Shown here: piece after piece, positions 14,208-14,288 of the stretch
How positions within the stretch are numbered: position 1 is the stretch's first letter
Layout: the number at the start of each line of letters is the position of its first letter
Program-made: the position numbers and the translations under genes
NCBI GenBank assembly: GCA_945834545.1
Contig: CAMAHO010000035.1
Location: 1-14,288, forward strand
Direction of reading: 5' to 3'
From: an uncultured Lachnospiraceae bacterium
GTDB taxonomy: Bacteria; Bacillota; Clostridia; Lachnospirales; Lachnospiraceae
DNA: 14,288 nt
The notes under the pieces: model-generated
Seen by the model: the letters and a program-made list of their open reading frames with translations, nothing else
Database searches by the model: none
Told to the model about the DNA's origin: nothing

Positions 14208-14288
14208 GGAAAATATGTGCGATATTAACAAAACAGGGCAACAGAATTTATGGGTTTTGACTACTAAATGGGTACAAATCAATTAAAA

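Noticed and set aside
14257..14285. Possible promoter TTGACT-17-CAATTA at the right edge
   Set aside because: The -10 match is poor and the downstream gene is outside the window.

Overview
The window looks like an ordinary chromosomal segment of a Lachnospiraceae-type gut or rumen Firmicute (Clostridium cluster XIVa, near Butyrivibrio or Roseburia). This is inferred from the gene families, the strong GGAGG ribosome binding sites, the split two-gene transketolase, a T-box in front of methionyl-tRNA synthetase and a YesL-family membrane protein. No sequence search was possible, so the genus is a guess.

Layout. Positions 1-114 hold the last codons of an unidentified plus-strand gene, followed by a GC-rich block of ten-base repeats (158-230). 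A minus-strand group follows, reading right to left: a membrane-anchored DUF885 metallopeptidase-like protein (4745-2979), a cupin/AraC regulator with its own promoter (2856-1903), and a cytoplasmic GH9 cellodextrinase-like enzyme (1846-245). Divergent from it, a near-consensus promoter (4873-4901) starts a plus-strand pentose group: an FGGY sugar kinase (4939-6528), L-ribulose-5-phosphate 4-epimerase araD (6553-7248), and the N- and C-terminal halves of transketolase (7452-8279 and 8311-9249). A strong terminator (9390-9447) closes it. Ribulose-phosphate 3-epimerase rpe (10344-9691) is read toward this group from its own promoter. To the right lie an 83-base palindromic element (10429-10511), a promoter, a complete methionine T-box leader (about 10547-10831), metG (10972-12957), a GNAT acetyltransferase (13035-13502) and a YesL-like membrane protein (13518-14207).

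How it works together. The kinase and AraD would carry L-ribulose to D-xylulose 5-phosphate. Rpe links that to D-ribulose 5-phosphate, and transketolase feeds the pentose phosphates into central metabolism. The L-arabinose isomerase and any transporter are not in the window. GH9 without a signal peptide, next to a sugar-sensing type AraC regulator, suggests intracellular breakdown of imported cello-oligosaccharides or related beta-glucans. Together this fits a plant-polysaccharide degrader.

I found no CRISPR array, prophage, transposase, tRNA or rRNA, and no convincing candidate for a wholly new system. The most worthwhile items are regulatory and repeat structures: the T-box with readable ATG specifier and UGGU bulge, the palindrome with a nine-base tandem duplication in one arm abutting the metG promoter, the repeats at the left edge, three small related dyads after transketolase, and hairpins near the start codons of the DUF885 gene, rpe and the transketolase N-half.
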